Source of the DNA: Bythopirellula polymerisocia | GTDB taxonomy: Bacteria; Planctomycetota; Planctomycetia; Pirellulales; Lacipirellulaceae | DNA length: 64,000 bases | NCBI RefSeq assembly: GCF_007860015.1 | Contig: NZ_SJPS01000004.1 | Location: 131,567-195,566 of the forward strand | Reading direction: 5' to 3' | Part shown: in pieces, positions 17,580 to 26,370 of the stretch | Numbering within the stretch: the first letter of the stretch is position 1 | How the letters are laid out: every line of letters starts with the position of its first letter | Notes under the pieces: model-generated | Databases searched by the model: none | What the model was told of the DNA's origin: nothing | What the model saw: the letters and a program-made list of their open reading frames with translations, nothing else | Program-made: the position numbers and the translations under genes

Positions 17580-18956
17580 TTACTTCCGTGCAGTCCACTG
17601 CTGCTTGCCCGCAGTTGTTGAAGACGGCCGGGAATTGGGCGAGTTTCGGTTGCGAATTGCGCTGGTTTTCCACTGCTGATCGTCTGTCGTCGTGGCGAAT
17701 CCAGAATTCACGCCAGCGCTAAAGTGAGTGGCCGCGCGCCATTGTGGCTCAGCTTTTGAAGCTGAGTCTGCCGAGGCCAGTGATGTGCTCTGGACCGTGG
17801 AACTACTCTTCACTTTCCGATCAGATCGGAGTGGATTGATGCTTGCGAGTTCCACTTCCTCTTCCAATGATTCCTCTGAGTCATGAGCAAGCTGAGCGAC
17901 ATCAGCATCCTCCATCCTGGCTAGCGTTGCCGATTCAAGCGGAACCTGCGCTAGTAGCTTGCGGCCATCGGAGGCTTCCAGGCGGACCCACAATTCACAA
18001 GGCCCAGCGGGAAGCTGAGCAACTTCCAAAGGCAATTCCAAGTGCAGCCCATCGCCAAAATGAGAAGTCTGCCAGGCGGCGGCGGTTTCTTCTTCGGTGA
18101 AATCCCACCGTTTGATTCGCTCAGGCGATTCGGGGTCTCCCTGCATGACCATTAGCGAAACTTTGCCATCGAAGTCGGCAGGCTCGTTTCTGGAATCGCG
18201 TGCTTCGACGACGGAGAGCAAACTACTGGGCTCTGGTGCACCCGTCGAATCACGGAAGACATGGGCAATGACCAGTCGCTCCGCTTTCCGGCTTGACGGT
18301 TTAGAAGGAACATTTTCGATCTCGGTCTTGCTCTCAACTATTTCTTCGACTTCTTCGACGGTTTCCTCTTCGAAGGGAAACTCCACGGATTCGCCCAACT
18401 CATCAAGGCCGGTTTCAGATTCGTCGTAAGTAGCTGTTTGGTAGGCGGCCGGATCAGGAATGCGAACGGTCTCGGCACGTTGCTCGTATTCAACGCTCTC
18501 AGAATTAGCCAGATGCGTGGCCTCTAGTTCTACTTCGGAGCTGATCGGTTCGCCAATTTCTAGTTCGAGGGCGGGAACTTCAAGCTCTTCAATGGGTGTT
18601 TCCGACTCGGTCGCAGGCTCAGCAGAATCCAAGATAGATTCTTCGCGCGGCTCCTGCAGAGTTCTCAGGGATGGTTTTTTCTCGACAGTTGATTTTTTTG
18701 TACTAGACCGAGTTGGCTGTTTGGATACAGGGCTCGGCTTGGACGCCGATGCCACATGGGGCTGCGAACAACGGCATTGACGCAGTTTATCGGAATACTC
18801 AACCACATAGTCTTCCAACTCGTAGATGTAGTCTTCCTGAGCCCGCAGTTCTCGCTCGAGAATGTCGATTTGATTGTCACGTGTCGTACGGCATCCTATC
18901 GTCGCAAGTAACGACAGTAGAGCCGCGCACACCGTCAAGGCATGTAGTGCTCGCAT
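17580..18956 (-). CDS. Lipoprotein with coiled coil and acidic linker, unknown function
   Basis: The start at 18956 gives a 458-residue product with a lipoprotein signal ending LATIGC, so the cysteine near residue 22 should be lipidated. Next come a short coiled coil (about 25-55, ILERELRAQEDYIYELED), a long Glu/Ser/Pro-rich acidic linker (about 75-220) and a compact beta-rich domain (about 230-365, with LVIAHVFRDSTGAPEP and a WDFTEEETAAAW segment). A Ser/Thr/basic tail follows. An upstream ATG at 18998 is in frame but would put 14 residues before the signal. No family is recognised; the layout suggests an envelope-anchored protein. Confidence 0.7.
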   Translation of the reverse strand: MRALHALTVCAALLSLLATIGCRTTRDNQIDILERELRAQEDYIYELEDYVVEYSDKLRQCRCSQPHVASASKPSPVSKQPTRSSTKKSTVEKKPSLRTLQEPREESILDSAEPATESETPIEELEVPALELEIGEPISSEVELEATHLANSESVEYEQRAETVRIPDPAAYQTATYDESETGLDELGESVEFPFEEETVEEVEEIVESKTEIENVPSKPSSRKAERLVIAHVFRDSTGAPEPSSLLSVVEARDSRNEPADFDGKVSLMVMQGDPESPERIKRWDFTEEETAAAWQTSHFGDGLHLELPLEVAQLPAGPCELWVRLEASDGRKLLAQVPLESATLARMEDADVAQLAHDSEESLEEEVELASINPLRSDRKVKSSSTVQSTSLASADSASKAEPQWRAATHFSAGVNSGFATTTDDQQWKTSAIRNRNSPNSRPSSTTAGKQQWTARK

Positions 18957-19195
18957 GACAAGGTTTAAATCTGTCGTATCGTTTGCTGTTGGCATCACTC
19001 AGCTCGACCTGGACCCGGGAAAAGACTTCTGGCAACTGGCAGAGTCGCTGCGCACACACCCGCCGAAGCCAATTGGGGGGTAAGGAATAGGAAAACCGGT
19101 AGGCACCGTCAAGCGAGATAAGCGGTGCTAGCACTAGTAGTCGCTGGTCCGATGACCTAAGTACTTGGTCATTGGACGTTGAAAATTGGAAATTC

Positions 19196-19783
19196 CTACA
19201 GCTCCATTTTCTCAATGACTTTATCGATGATTCGATATTCACAGGCGTCGGCGGCGGACATGAAGTGGTCGCGGTCGGTATCACGCTCGATTTGCTCGAG
19301 GGTTTGGCCTGTGTGCTCGATCAGGATGCGATTGAGTTTGTCCTTCGTTTTGCGATATTCGGCCGCATGGATCATGATGTCTTCAGCTGTCCCTTCCATG
19401 CCGGCGGAAGGTTGGTGAATCATGATGCGAGAATTGGGCAGTGCATGGCGTTTGCCAGCAGCGCCAGCTGCCAGGAGCAGGGCACCCATCGAGGCCGCCT
19501 GACCCAGGCAGTAAGTGGCAACATCGCAGGTAACAAACTGCATCGTGTCGTAGATGGCCATCCCAGCCGTCACACTGCCACCTGGCGAATTGATGTAATA
19601 GTGAATATCGGCCTTCGGGTCATCAGATTGGAGAAACAGCAATTGTGCCACGATGCTGTTAGCAACGTCGTCATTTACCGCCGAACCCATCAGCACGATG
19701 CGATCCTTGAGCAAACGACTGTAGATGTCCATGGCCCGCTCTTCGCGGCCAGACTTTTCGATGACAAAGGGAACTAGCGACAT
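19196..19783 (-). CDS. clpP: ATP-dependent Clp protease proteolytic subunit, paralogue 2
   Basis: Serine protease subunit that forms a barrel with ClpX or ClpA ATPases. The 195-residue protein has the full catalytic triad: Ser98 in GQAASMGA, His123 in MIHQP and Asp172 in DRDHFM. The [11 protein letters not shown] oxyanion strand is also present. The gene lies 78 bp after clpP1, a second and distinct paralogue. Both being active in sequence suggests mixed ClpP1P2 barrels as in some other bacteria, but this is inference. Confidence 0.94.
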   Translation of the reverse strand: MSLVPFVIEKSGREERAMDIYSRLLKDRIVLMGSAVNDDVANSIVAQLLFLQSDDPKADIHYYINSPGGSVTAGMAIYDTMQFVTCDVATYCLGQAASMGALLLAAGAAGKRHALPNSRIMIHQPSAGMEGTAEDIMIHAAEYRKTKDKLNRILIEHTGQTLEQIERDTDRDHFMSAADACEYRIIDKVIEKMEL

Positions 19784-19861
19784 GACGGCAATCCATTGGT
19801 TGGGGGGATAAATTTGATTTGAGAACTTCGAATTGAAAATCGCCTGGATTAGGCACCAGAT

Positions 19862-20512
19862 TCAATCGTCATCCTCATCTTCCGATTCTCCACCAAGTGC
19901 GGGTTGTTTAATGAGAATGTCGTCGACGATACCGTATTCCTTGGCCTCGGAAGCGGTCATGTAGTAGTCACGATCACAGGCCTTGTGAATATCTTCGATC
20001 GACTTGTCGGTGTGTTCAGCCAAGATGCGGTTAAGGATCTCCCGGGTGCGGATGATCTCGTTGGCCTGGATTTCAATGTCAGAGACCTGGCCTCCGACGC
20101 CGCCGTGTGGCTGGTGGATCATGACCTTCGAGTGTTTGAGAGCAAAGCGCTTTCCACTGGCTCCGCCTGCCAGTAGTACGGCACCACCGCTAGCCGCCAG
20201 CCCTACACAGTAGGTTGCCACGGGAGGTGAAATCATCTGCATCGTGTCGTAAATCGCCAAGGTAGAAGTGACACTTCCGCCCGGCGAATTGATATAGAAA
20301 TGAATGTCCTTGCGACGATTCTCACTCTGCAGGTAGAGCAATTTCATCACCAGTTCATTGGCGTTACCGTCGTAGATTTCCCCTTGCAGAAAGATCACGC
20401 GGTTTTCCAACAAGAGATCGCCCAGCGTCATCTGGCGTTGACGCTGATAGTCACGCATCGCCGAAGCGAGCCGAGGGTCAAAGCCGTTCTCGGCTGACGT
20501 TTCAAAATTCAT
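19862..20512 (-). CDS. clpP: ATP-dependent Clp protease proteolytic subunit, paralogue 1
   Basis: The 216-residue ClpP has Ser108 in GLAASGGA, His133 in MIHQPHGG and Asp182 in DRDYYM. The N-terminal ~30 residues are longer than in its neighbour (MNFETSAENGFDPRLASAMR region) and may include a propeptide. The C terminus is an acidic tail (GGESEDEDDD), unlike clpP2. It lies 90 bp after trigger factor, the widespread tig-clpP arrangement. No clpX gene follows in this window. Confidence 0.94.
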   Translation of the reverse strand: MNFETSAENGFDPRLASAMRDYQRQRQMTLGDLLLENRVIFLQGEIYDGNANELVMKLLYLQSENRRKDIHFYINSPGGSVTSTLAIYDTMQMISPPVATYCVGLAASGGAVLLAGGASGKRFALKHSKVMIHQPHGGVGGQVSDIEIQANEIIRTREILNRILAEHTDKSIEDIHKACDRDYYMTASEAKEYGIVDDILIKQPALGGESEDEDDD

Positions 20513-20577
20513 AACAACTCCCTTTTGGAAACTCGCTCCTGATATTTAACCGCTCACGCCATGCGACAGATTTATTA

Positions 20578-20601
20578 TTGCCTCAAACTAATTAGAGGCA
20601 A
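20578..20601 (-). terminator. Weak terminator-like hairpin after tig
   Basis: TTGCCTC and GAGGCAA form a 7-bp stem around a 10-nt loop just after the tig stop codon. The sequence that follows on the minus strand is AT-rich (TAATAAAT) but has no true T-run. It may attenuate rather than stop transcription into clpP1. Confidence 0.4.
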
Positions 20602-20602
20602 C

Positions 20603-22090
20603 TTAGCTTTCCGTCGACTCGGAGGTTTCTGGGGCAGATTCACTCACAGAGGTCGGGCCCTCACCACCACCGGCAGCAAGGTTCACTGCTTCTACATCGA
20701 ACGCTTCTGGCTCGTATGGTTTGTCGGCAAATTTAGCATGCTCCTGAACAAGCTCAAGAACTTTTCGTTCGACGATCTGATTCTGCAACACATCCATCAA
20801 GCCACGTTTCTCGATCTGGGCACGCACGCGACGAGGGGACTCGCCACTCTGCATGGCGATCAAGAGAACTTCCTTTTCAAAATCCCCTTCCTGGGCCTCA
20901 ATATTTTCATCCTCCGCGATCCGCTCCAGAATGAAATGCTCTTTCAGACTTCGGGCTGTGGAGGCTGCGCTGTTTTGACGCAAGGTGTTTTCACGGGCAC
21001 GAATTTCCGCTTCATTGAAACCGGCTCGTCGGAGTTCCATGACTGTGCGTTCGAGTTCACGACTGCTCTGACGCTTCAGCAAGCCAGGAGGCAACTGCCA
21101 ATCAGCCGACTTGGTAAGCAGGGAAGATATTTGTGCTCGAATCTTTTGTTGTTGCTCATATTCAAGTTGTCGATTGAGACTGTCGTTGATGGCGTCGCGA
21201 AGGTCTCCCTCGGTCTTGAAATCTCCCATTTCGGAGAGGAACTCTTCGTTAAGTTCGGGGAGCTTCAGTTTCTTGACTTCAAGCACCTCAAATTCCACGT
21301 TGATCTTTTTGCCACGCAAGTCTTCGTTGGGAGCATCTTGAGTAAGCTCGAAATCAACTTTTCGACGATCCCCCGCCTTGGCGCCCACCATCAGTTTGGC
21401 GAAGTCTGCAACCTCGCCGTCGCGGAAGCTCAGTTTCTGGCGAATTCGCAATACATGCTCTTCTTCTTTCTCCAGTTGCTTGCCATCGTGCGAAGTGGTG
21501 ATGTTCACCGTGAGATAGTCGCCCTCACTAGCCGGCCCATCATGGGGAACAAGCTGACCGTAGCGGGCCAGCATCTTTTCCAGGTGCAGATCGACATCGG
21601 CGGGAGTAAACTCGCGCACAGGCCGCTCAATCTTAGCCCCTTTCCACTTGGGCATGTCAAATTCAGGGCGCACCTCGATGTCGAATTCGAAGGTCATCGG
21701 TCCATCATCGGGGACTTCGACGGCGTCGAGATTGAGATCAGGCTCGCTGATGGCTGTGAAGGACTGCTCCTCGCTGATCTGACTCAAGCTATCTAAGAGC
21801 AATGATCCCTTGATTTGTTCGGCAATTTGCTTCTTGAATTTGCTTTCCACCAGCTTACGTGGGGCACGACCTATCCGGAAACCGGGCACGTTTGCGCTGG
21901 GCATCAGTTCGCTGTAGGCATCGTTCATGTAGCGGTCGATATCCTCGCGGGAGACCGTTACCGTCACATGACGTTCGCAATCGCTGGGGCTGGCGACTTC
22001 AACCTCGAGATTGAGCGGTTTGTCTTCCTCACCTTCAGGCTCTGCGGTCAACGTGTCGGCTTGTAACTCGTCCAGTTCTTCGTCTGCCAT
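20603..22090 (-). CDS. tig: Trigger factor (ribosome-associated chaperone)
   Basis: Ribosome-bound chaperone and peptidyl-prolyl isomerase for nascent chains. The 495-residue protein has an acidic N-terminal extension, the ribosome-binding domain with the signature region VPGFRIGRAPRKLVESKF (about 70-88), an FKBP-type middle domain (about 165-250) and a helical C-terminal domain. A Ser/Glu/Thr-rich tail ends the protein. I start at the ATG at 22090, after AGAGAAAAG; the frame extends upstream but through a terminator-like hairpin. It heads the tig-clpP1-clpP2 group. Confidence 0.92.
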   Translation of the reverse strand: MADEELDELQADTLTAEPEGEEDKPLNLEVEVASPSDCERHVTVTVSREDIDRYMNDAYSELMPSANVPGFRIGRAPRKLVESKFKKQIAEQIKGSLLLDSLSQISEEQSFTAISEPDLNLDAVEVPDDGPMTFEFDIEVRPEFDMPKWKGAKIERPVREFTPADVDLHLEKMLARYGQLVPHDGPASEGDYLTVNITTSHDGKQLEKEEEHVLRIRQKLSFRDGEVADFAKLMVGAKAGDRRKVDFELTQDAPNEDLRGKKINVEFEVLEVKKLKLPELNEEFLSEMGDFKTEGDLRDAINDSLNRQLEYEQQQKIRAQISSLLTKSADWQLPPGLLKRQSSRELERTVMELRRAGFNEAEIRARENTLRQNSAASTARSLKEHFILERIAEDENIEAQEGDFEKEVLLIAMQSGESPRRVRAQIEKRGLMDVLQNQIVERKVLELVQEHAKFADKPYEPEAFDVEAVNLAAGGGEGPTSVSESAPETSESTES

Positions 22091-22106
22091 GAACTTTTCT
22101 CTCTGC

Positions 22107-22134
22107 AAAAACCCCGCCTCAAGTGACTTGAGGC
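22107..22134 (-). terminator. Hairpin between tRNA-Gly and tig, terminator-like
   Basis: GCCTCAAG and CTTGAGGC form an 8-bp stem (22116-22134). On the minus strand it is followed by GGGGTTTTT. The position suggests it ends the tRNA-Gly transcript just before the tig start. The four Gs between stem and T-run make it less than ideal. Confidence 0.5.
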
Positions 22135-22302
22135 AGGTAAATAAAGGTCTTAAAAAACCAAAGGCCCGCAACCGGCAATGGCACCTCCCCTGAAGGAAGG
22201 CCAATAATCGGGGGCGGGCTCCAATTCGAAGCGAATTCTCTCAGCAGTCCTACGTGTCTGGCCCGGAATATACCCAGCGACCTCGTAACGACCAATAATC
22301 AG

Positions 22303-22375
22303 AGCGGGTGATCGGGTTCGAACCGACGACAACAACGTTGGCAACGTTGTGCTCTACCAACTGAGCTACACCCGC
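22303..22375 (-). tRNA. tRNA-Gly (anticodon GCC)
   Basis: The 73-nt cloverleaf has acceptor GCGGGTG/CACCCGC, a D-arm with AGCTCAGTTGGTAGAGC, an anticodon stem CAACG/CGTTG with loop TTGCCAA, and the T-arm GTCGGTTCGAACCCGAT. The discriminator is T. The CCA end is not encoded. Confidence 0.95.
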
Positions 22376-22432
22376 GGATCGCCCTGAAGGACTCCCAGCC
22401 AGTAGCCGAAGAACCGCAAGAACGATTCCCGA

Positions 22433-22460
22433 ATTATAGGCCCGCCGCATCCTTACGCAA
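22433..22460 (-). promoter_or_regulatory. Possible promoter of tRNA-Gly
   Basis: On the minus strand TATAAT (22438-22433) lies about 57 bp before the tRNA, and TTGCGT (22460-22455) is 16 bp further upstream. The -10 is perfect; the -35 is weak. Confidence 0.4.
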
Positions 22461-22546
22461 GGGGATTTGCCCACTCAGGAACGCTAAAATCCCCGGGAAT
22501 CGTCTACTCCTAGCCAAGTCTTGCCCCTTCTGGTTACGATGGCCCC

Positions 22547-22876
22547 ATGTTGCTGTTTAAGAAGAAGTTTCTGCCAGCCATACGTAGCGGTGAAAAGACG
22601 CAAACCATTCGTTTGTGGAAACATCGCATGATGCGTGACGGCCAACGGAGCTACATCCCCGGCGCAGGCTACATCACGATCGACTTGGTTCAGCAAGTAA
22701 AAATCGACGAATTGACCGACGCCGATGCGATCCCTGACGGTTTCCCCACAGCCGTGGCTCTTCGCACTGAACTCGATTCTCTCTACGCAGACAAGATTGC
22801 CGCAGGTTACCAGGCCTACCGGGTCGTGTTCCACCTTCAGGAACCGCAACCCACCAAATCAGTTGCATCGAGCTAG
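22547..22876 (+). CDS. ASCH-domain protein
   Basis: The 109-residue product looks like a stand-alone ASCH domain, a PUA-like beta-barrel fold associated with RNA-binding or nucleotide processing. Near the N terminus FLPAIRSGEKTQTIRLWKHR is the typical ASCH opening (I..G.KT.T.R), followed by GYITIDLVQQVKI and a C-terminal helix-strand YRVVFHL. No partner gene is apparent. The upstream neighbour is tRNA-Gly on the other strand. The substrate is unknown. Confidence 0.7.
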   Translation: MLLFKKKFLPAIRSGEKTQTIRLWKHRMMRDGQRSYIPGAGYITIDLVQQVKIDELTDADAIPDGFPTAVALRTELDSLYADKIAAGYQAYRVVFHLQEPQPTKSVASS

Positions 22877-22889
22877 CAACTGGTTCACT

Positions 22890-23552
22890 TCAATAGGAAA
22901 AGATTTCCTGCATCGCTTGGGCGATCTGCTGCGGGTGATTGAGCATGTGGATCATGCTTGTGGCAAGGAGCAGAATTGCGAACAGCACGATCCCCAACCA
23001 CCGTGGGTTGGAATCCACGGAGAGAGAATCCAGCCTCGCACCGAGCAGTCCTGCCAGCTGCCGCCAACTGGTCAGATTTTGTTTCGCACCACTCGCGACC
23101 AGCGAAACGTTGCGCATGATCTCGAAGGTTTCCAAATGGAGCTGGATCCCCACGGTTGGAAGCGACAAACTGTCCCCCGCCCAACGGGCTTGGGGGTCCA
23201 AACTGCGGGCAGCCTCTGAGAGCACAGGTCGAAGCTCTTCGCTGCTGATGTTGTAGATGATCAGCCGGGGTCGCGAGAGCAACATCGTGAGCCAGATGCC
23301 CAGCCCGTAAAGCAAAAGCAGAAACAGCCAGACATAACCGCCGAACTCCACAGAGGCAGCTTCAGGACGGAATAATTCGATGGGGCCAATGAACACCATT
23401 CCCGAGAGCGCGACACCAAGCGTAGCCAAGTCCGCCCCGCCGGTCGTAATAAATGGCTTCCGCCGCGCGTTCAAGATCCCCAGCATCAAGCAATAAGATG
23501 CCACCGGCAGCAAGGCAATCGTCAGGCGCAATGGATCAGGCAGCATCCCCAC
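22890..23552 (-). CDS. Membrane protein of unknown function
   Basis: The 220-residue protein has about four hydrophobic helices: ALLPVASYCLMLGIL near the N terminus, LATLGVALSGMVFIG, YVWLFLLLLYGLGIWL, and IVLFAILLLATSMIHML near the C terminus. A soluble region lies between helices three and four (about 95-180). No family motif is recognised. The start could be residue 1 or the ATG two codons later. It overlaps nothing and is convergent with the ASCH gene, 13 bp apart. Confidence 0.65.
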   Translation of the reverse strand: MGMLPDPLRLTIALLPVASYCLMLGILNARRKPFITTGGADLATLGVALSGMVFIGPIELFRPEAASVEFGGYVWLFLLLLYGLGIWLTMLLSRPRLIIYNISSEELRPVLSEAARSLDPQARWAGDSLSLPTVGIQLHLETFEIMRNVSLVASGAKQNLTSWRQLAGLLGARLDSLSVDSNPRWLGIVLFAILLLATSMIHMLNHPQQIAQAMQEIFSY

Positions 23553-23647
23553 ATGCTAACTCTGCCAGGCAAATAGTAATAGGCCCAAGCAAGAAGTTAG
23601 CCGGCATCGTCCCGATGCCCCGTCGCCATCGTTTCGATGCCGCTGAG

Positions 23648-24616
23648 CTAATTCGCCGACCTCAACCACTCCAGCATTACCAATCCGACCTTGCCAAGAG
23701 AATCCGCCGAACAACGCCCCGGGGTATCGGCAGTTGTGTGCCAGTAGCTATTCCGTCTGTCGGGGTATTCGAAGTCGATCACGTCGCAAACCGGGATCCC
23801 GCCGATGTTGTGCAGGGGTAGATGGTCATCGCGAACCTCATAGCGGACCTGAGGTATGAATTCATTAACTCCCAGCCGAGCAGCAGTCTCCCAGATCCCT
23901 TGGACAATAGGTCGTGTGTCATCCCACGCCACGCTATTGCGTTCTTGGTAGATGCTCAGTTTAGCATCGCCAACCATGTCGAGCAGCACCCCAGCGACAT
24001 AGCTGTAATCTCGCTCGTTCTTGCGATATTCTCGGGCAAAGTACTCACTGCCGAGAAAGTAGGGGTCCGTTCGGTCGGAGTAAACCATCTCTTCTGCGTC
24101 GAAGAGCACAAAATCGAGTCCATAACGATCCGGGAGACTCTTTATATGATGCGCCAGTTCCATCAACACCGCCGTCCCACTGGCCCCGTCGTTGGCACCT
24201 AAGAATAATCCCTCGCGGCGCTGGCGTGGATCGAGATCCTGTGAGGGGAGTGGACGCGTGTCGTAATGAGCACAGAGCAGAATCCGCTCCTTACTCTCCG
24301 GATTCCACTGGACAATGAGGTTCGCCATCGGCACGGGCTGACGAGTAATCGGATGCCTGGCGGAAAACCGCTGCCAGGTGACCTGCCCCCCCAGTTTTTC
24401 AAAATGCTTGGCGAGCAACTCCTGTTGCTTCTGCATCCCCGGACTGCCACTCATGCGATTGCCCAAATCACAAAGCTGGCGAAGATACTCGTAAGAACGC
24501 TTGCCGTTAAATGAAGTAGGCCCCTGAACGACTGTCTGAGGCGGTTCAGACTGCGCAGCAATCTCTAAAGTCGTGAGAATAGAAGCAGTCAAGATTGCGA
24601 TGCTAAAGAATTTCAT
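23648..24616 (-). CDS. Exported M28-family zinc peptidase or glutaminyl-cyclase-like enzyme
   Basis: The 322-residue product has a signal peptide (about 1-22) and the M28 metallo-exopeptidase fold. Zinc ligands are visible in order: His in CAHYDTRP, Asp in GANDGASGTAVLME, Glu in FDAEE, Asp in LLDMVGD, and His in YWHTTADTP. The tryptophan-containing NSYWHTTADTP and DAEE patterns also occur in glutaminyl-peptide cyclotransferases, so either aminopeptidase or cyclase activity is possible. Start at 24616 is supported by CAGGAG about 12 bp upstream. It lies alone on the minus strand. Confidence 0.82.
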   Translation of the reverse strand: MKFFSIAILTASILTTLEIAAQSEPPQTVVQGPTSFNGKRSYEYLRQLCDLGNRMSGSPGMQKQQELLAKHFEKLGGQVTWQRFSARHPITRQPVPMANLIVQWNPESKERILLCAHYDTRPLPSQDLDPRQRREGLFLGANDGASGTAVLMELAHHIKSLPDRYGLDFVLFDAEEMVYSDRTDPYFLGSEYFAREYRKNERDYSYVAGVLLDMVGDAKLSIYQERNSVAWDDTRPIVQGIWETAARLGVNEFIPQVRYEVRDDHLPLHNIGGIPVCDVIDFEYPDRRNSYWHTTADTPGRCSADSLGKVGLVMLEWLRSAN

Positions 24617-25066
24617 TCTGCCAATAACTCCTGAATGAGAAATCGTGCTCACACGACATAACTGATACGGGAAATTATAGGCCGAATCTTGCAGTTGCGG
24701 ATAGTTGAGTTAGAAAAGTGCTACTGCCGCAGGCCGGACCGAGTAGCACCAGTTCCGGCAAATCAATTCGGCCAAGAGCAAAGGGGCTAGAGCCGGAAGA
24801 ATGGCACTCGTCTCTAGACTCTCAGCTTTTCAGCTAGAGCTTCGCACGGGATTTCCAAAAAGAAGAGCGTGATCCACAGGTCGTCTTGCTGGCGGCAACT
24901 GAGGGCAGGGCTGAGGCTTGCCGAGAAATTTGCGGCGGTAAATTTACGTTAACCAAAGACAAGTGAAGAAAGTGAGTAAGAACAATTTTTTATACTTCTT
25001 TCTGCCCCGTTTTCTTCTCAAACGCTTCAACTAAATTTATCCTATAAGTTCGTGAGGAATTTCGTT
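24617..25066. other. Gene-free interval with several hairpins
   Basis: No gene is supported. Stems seen include GTGCTACT (24718-24725) with AGTAGCAC (24742-24749), TTCCGGC (about 24753) with GCCGGAA (about 24792), and CTCTAG with CTAGAG near 24813-24839. CAGTTGC (24692-24698) could pair with GCAACTG (24895-24901) around all of these. A perfect TATAAT on the minus strand at 24679-24674 may serve the M28 gene. A small structured RNA is possible but unproven. Confidence 0.35.
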
Positions 25067-25513
25067 ATGAGGAGGTTCATTCAATTCTTCGACAGCGTTT
25101 CTAGTAGTCTGCCTGTTTTGTTACTATTTGCGATTATGCTTGTATTTGCTAGTGGCAAAAATTTATACGGATTGCTAGTTCTGTTGATATGTCTCGGAGT
25201 GATCATTGGGCATTGTCCTCGACTATTTCGGAGTGATAGAACTGTGTGGCGACCACAGAATGTGCTCCGAGTAAGTGCGATCATACTGATCCTAGCTCCG
25301 GTTTCATTGTTCTCACCATTCGATGTGTTTTTCCGCCATGGCGACGAACTCAGCTTAGCTGTTTTGCCTGTAGCGGGCGGCCTTTCCAATATTGAAACGC
25401 TTAAGTCGCAAGGCAAACAACCACTGGAAGATTTTATTCCTATACTCTCTTCTCATTCGCTTCCCATGTTCTCTAAAACGAAATATGGACTTGTATTGGT
25501 TGTTCCATGGTAA
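25067..25513 (+). CDS. Small membrane protein of unknown function
   Basis: The 148-residue product has two or three hydrophobic helices: LPVLLLFAIMLVFAS, LYGLLVLLICLGVIIG and VSAIILILAPVSLF. The soluble C-terminal ~55 residues contain HGDELSLAVLPVAGG. I start at the ATG at 25067, preceded by GAGGA; a GTG five codons upstream is in frame. It lies alone between two gene-poor intervals. No family is recognised. Confidence is moderate. Confidence 0.45.
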   Translation: MRRFIQFFDSVSSSLPVLLLFAIMLVFASGKNLYGLLVLLICLGVIIGHCPRLFRSDRTVWRPQNVLRVSAIILILAPVSLFSPFDVFFRHGDELSLAVLPVAGGLSNIETLKSQGKQPLEDFIPILSSHSLPMFSKTKYGLVLVVPW

Positions 25514-25573
25514 GGAAAAGAAATCGGGTCAGTGCAATTTTCCAAAAATCGTAATGCCCCCTTTGTGCTTCCT

Positions 25574-25648
25574 GTTGCCCGACTCTCCGAGTCGGGATTC
25601 ATTCAATCCCGACTCCCACCCAGGCGGGTTGACTCAGAGTCAGGCAAC
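25574..25648. repeat. Nested inverted-repeat cluster
   Basis: CCCGACT and AGTCGGG pair at 25578-25596, GGGATT and AATCCC pair at 25594-25610, and outer arms GTTGCCCGACTC (25574-25585) and GAGTCAGGCAAC (25637-25648) are near-perfect complements. The alternation of palindromes resembles REP/BIME-type or other fold-back elements. It lies in an 857-bp gene-free interval. Confidence 0.55.
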
Positions 25649-25666
25649 AATGGCGAATCCGAAATT

Positions 25667-25785
25667 GGCCCAAAGATCTTTGTAGATTTCGGCCACTCGA
25701 TTTCAGATAATAGCCCTCGCCACCTCCAGGCGATATCTTTGACAACTTGAATAAAGCGCGAGCCGCTGGCGGCTCAGCGTGCGCC
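25667..25785. repeat. Diverged direct repeat, copy 1
   Basis: Shares with copy 2 the blocks GGCCCAA, CCTCGCCA, CCAGGCG, CAACTTG and CGCGAGCCGCT, in the same order and spacing. Over the best 75 bp identity is roughly three in four bases. Confidence 0.6.
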
Positions 25786-26022
25786 AACCATCGTACCCGC
25801 CCGCAGGGACGGCGAGACCGAGCGGGCGCAGGGTTTTGTTTGGAAAAACTCCCCCCCGCCCGGCCCGCCGCGAACCACGTAACTCTCGATCCGCCAACGA
25901 GTTGAAACGATGCGGACCGGCGAAATAGGAGGGGGTTTTTTAATAAAAAAAAGATTTCGGCAAAAAAGATCCAGGTAACCTTAGGGTCGGGTGTCCCCGT
26001 TCGTCGGCGTCCGCGTCCGTCT

Positions 26023-26144
26023 GGCCCAATGTTTTTTGTTGGAATTGGCCCCCCATGTCAGGGAATAGTCCTCGCCAAATGCCAGGCGCCATCGATGCCA
26101 ACTTGGATATCGCGAGCCGCTTGCTGCTGAGCGCTGCATGCACC
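26023..26144. repeat. Diverged direct repeat, copy 2
   Basis: Second copy of the repeat at 25667-25785, in the same orientation about 350 bp downstream. The reading frame on the minus strand is open across both copies with similar peptide pattern, so this may be decayed coding DNA or a mobile repeat. Confidence 0.6.
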
Positions 26145-26370
26145 ACGCATCCTTGAAGACCGGTCGCGCAAAAGCCGTCGACTCCAATATGATGGCTGTT
26201 TCGCGCGGAGGGCCGTTTGCAATGGATCGACTGTCCGAAGTTTTCCGGCAGTCTGGGAGACCCTCAGCGAATCGAGTGAAAAAATCGAACTCCAGTCGGC
26301 CTCGCAGAGGTGCCCACGAGAATCAATCGCTTAGCTCAAGACCCTATTGTTGGCTACAATAACGAATGAC

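Larger units (their letters stand above)
25514..26370. other. Gene-free interval holding palindromes and a diverged direct repeat
   Basis: I see no convincing gene in this 857-bp stretch. It holds the nested inverted repeats at 25574-25648, two copies of a ~120-bp diverged direct repeat (25667-25785 and 26023-26144), and runs such as a C7 near 25850 and an A-rich tract near 25945. Frames spanning it give low-complexity peptides. Confidence 0.5.

Noticed and set aside
18877..19284. Minus-strand frame between the lipoprotein and clpP2 genes
   Set aside because: Most of it overlaps the 3' part of clpP2 in another frame and shows no features of its own.
20561..21796. Long open frame on the plus strand opposite trigger factor
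   Set aside because: It is antisense to the clear tig gene, and its peptide shows no domain or sensible start; it is a shadow of tig codon usage.
25574..25648. Integron attC site
   Set aside because: The inverted repeats lack the RYYYAAC and GTTRRRY core pair in the right orientation, and no integrase gene or cassette array is present.
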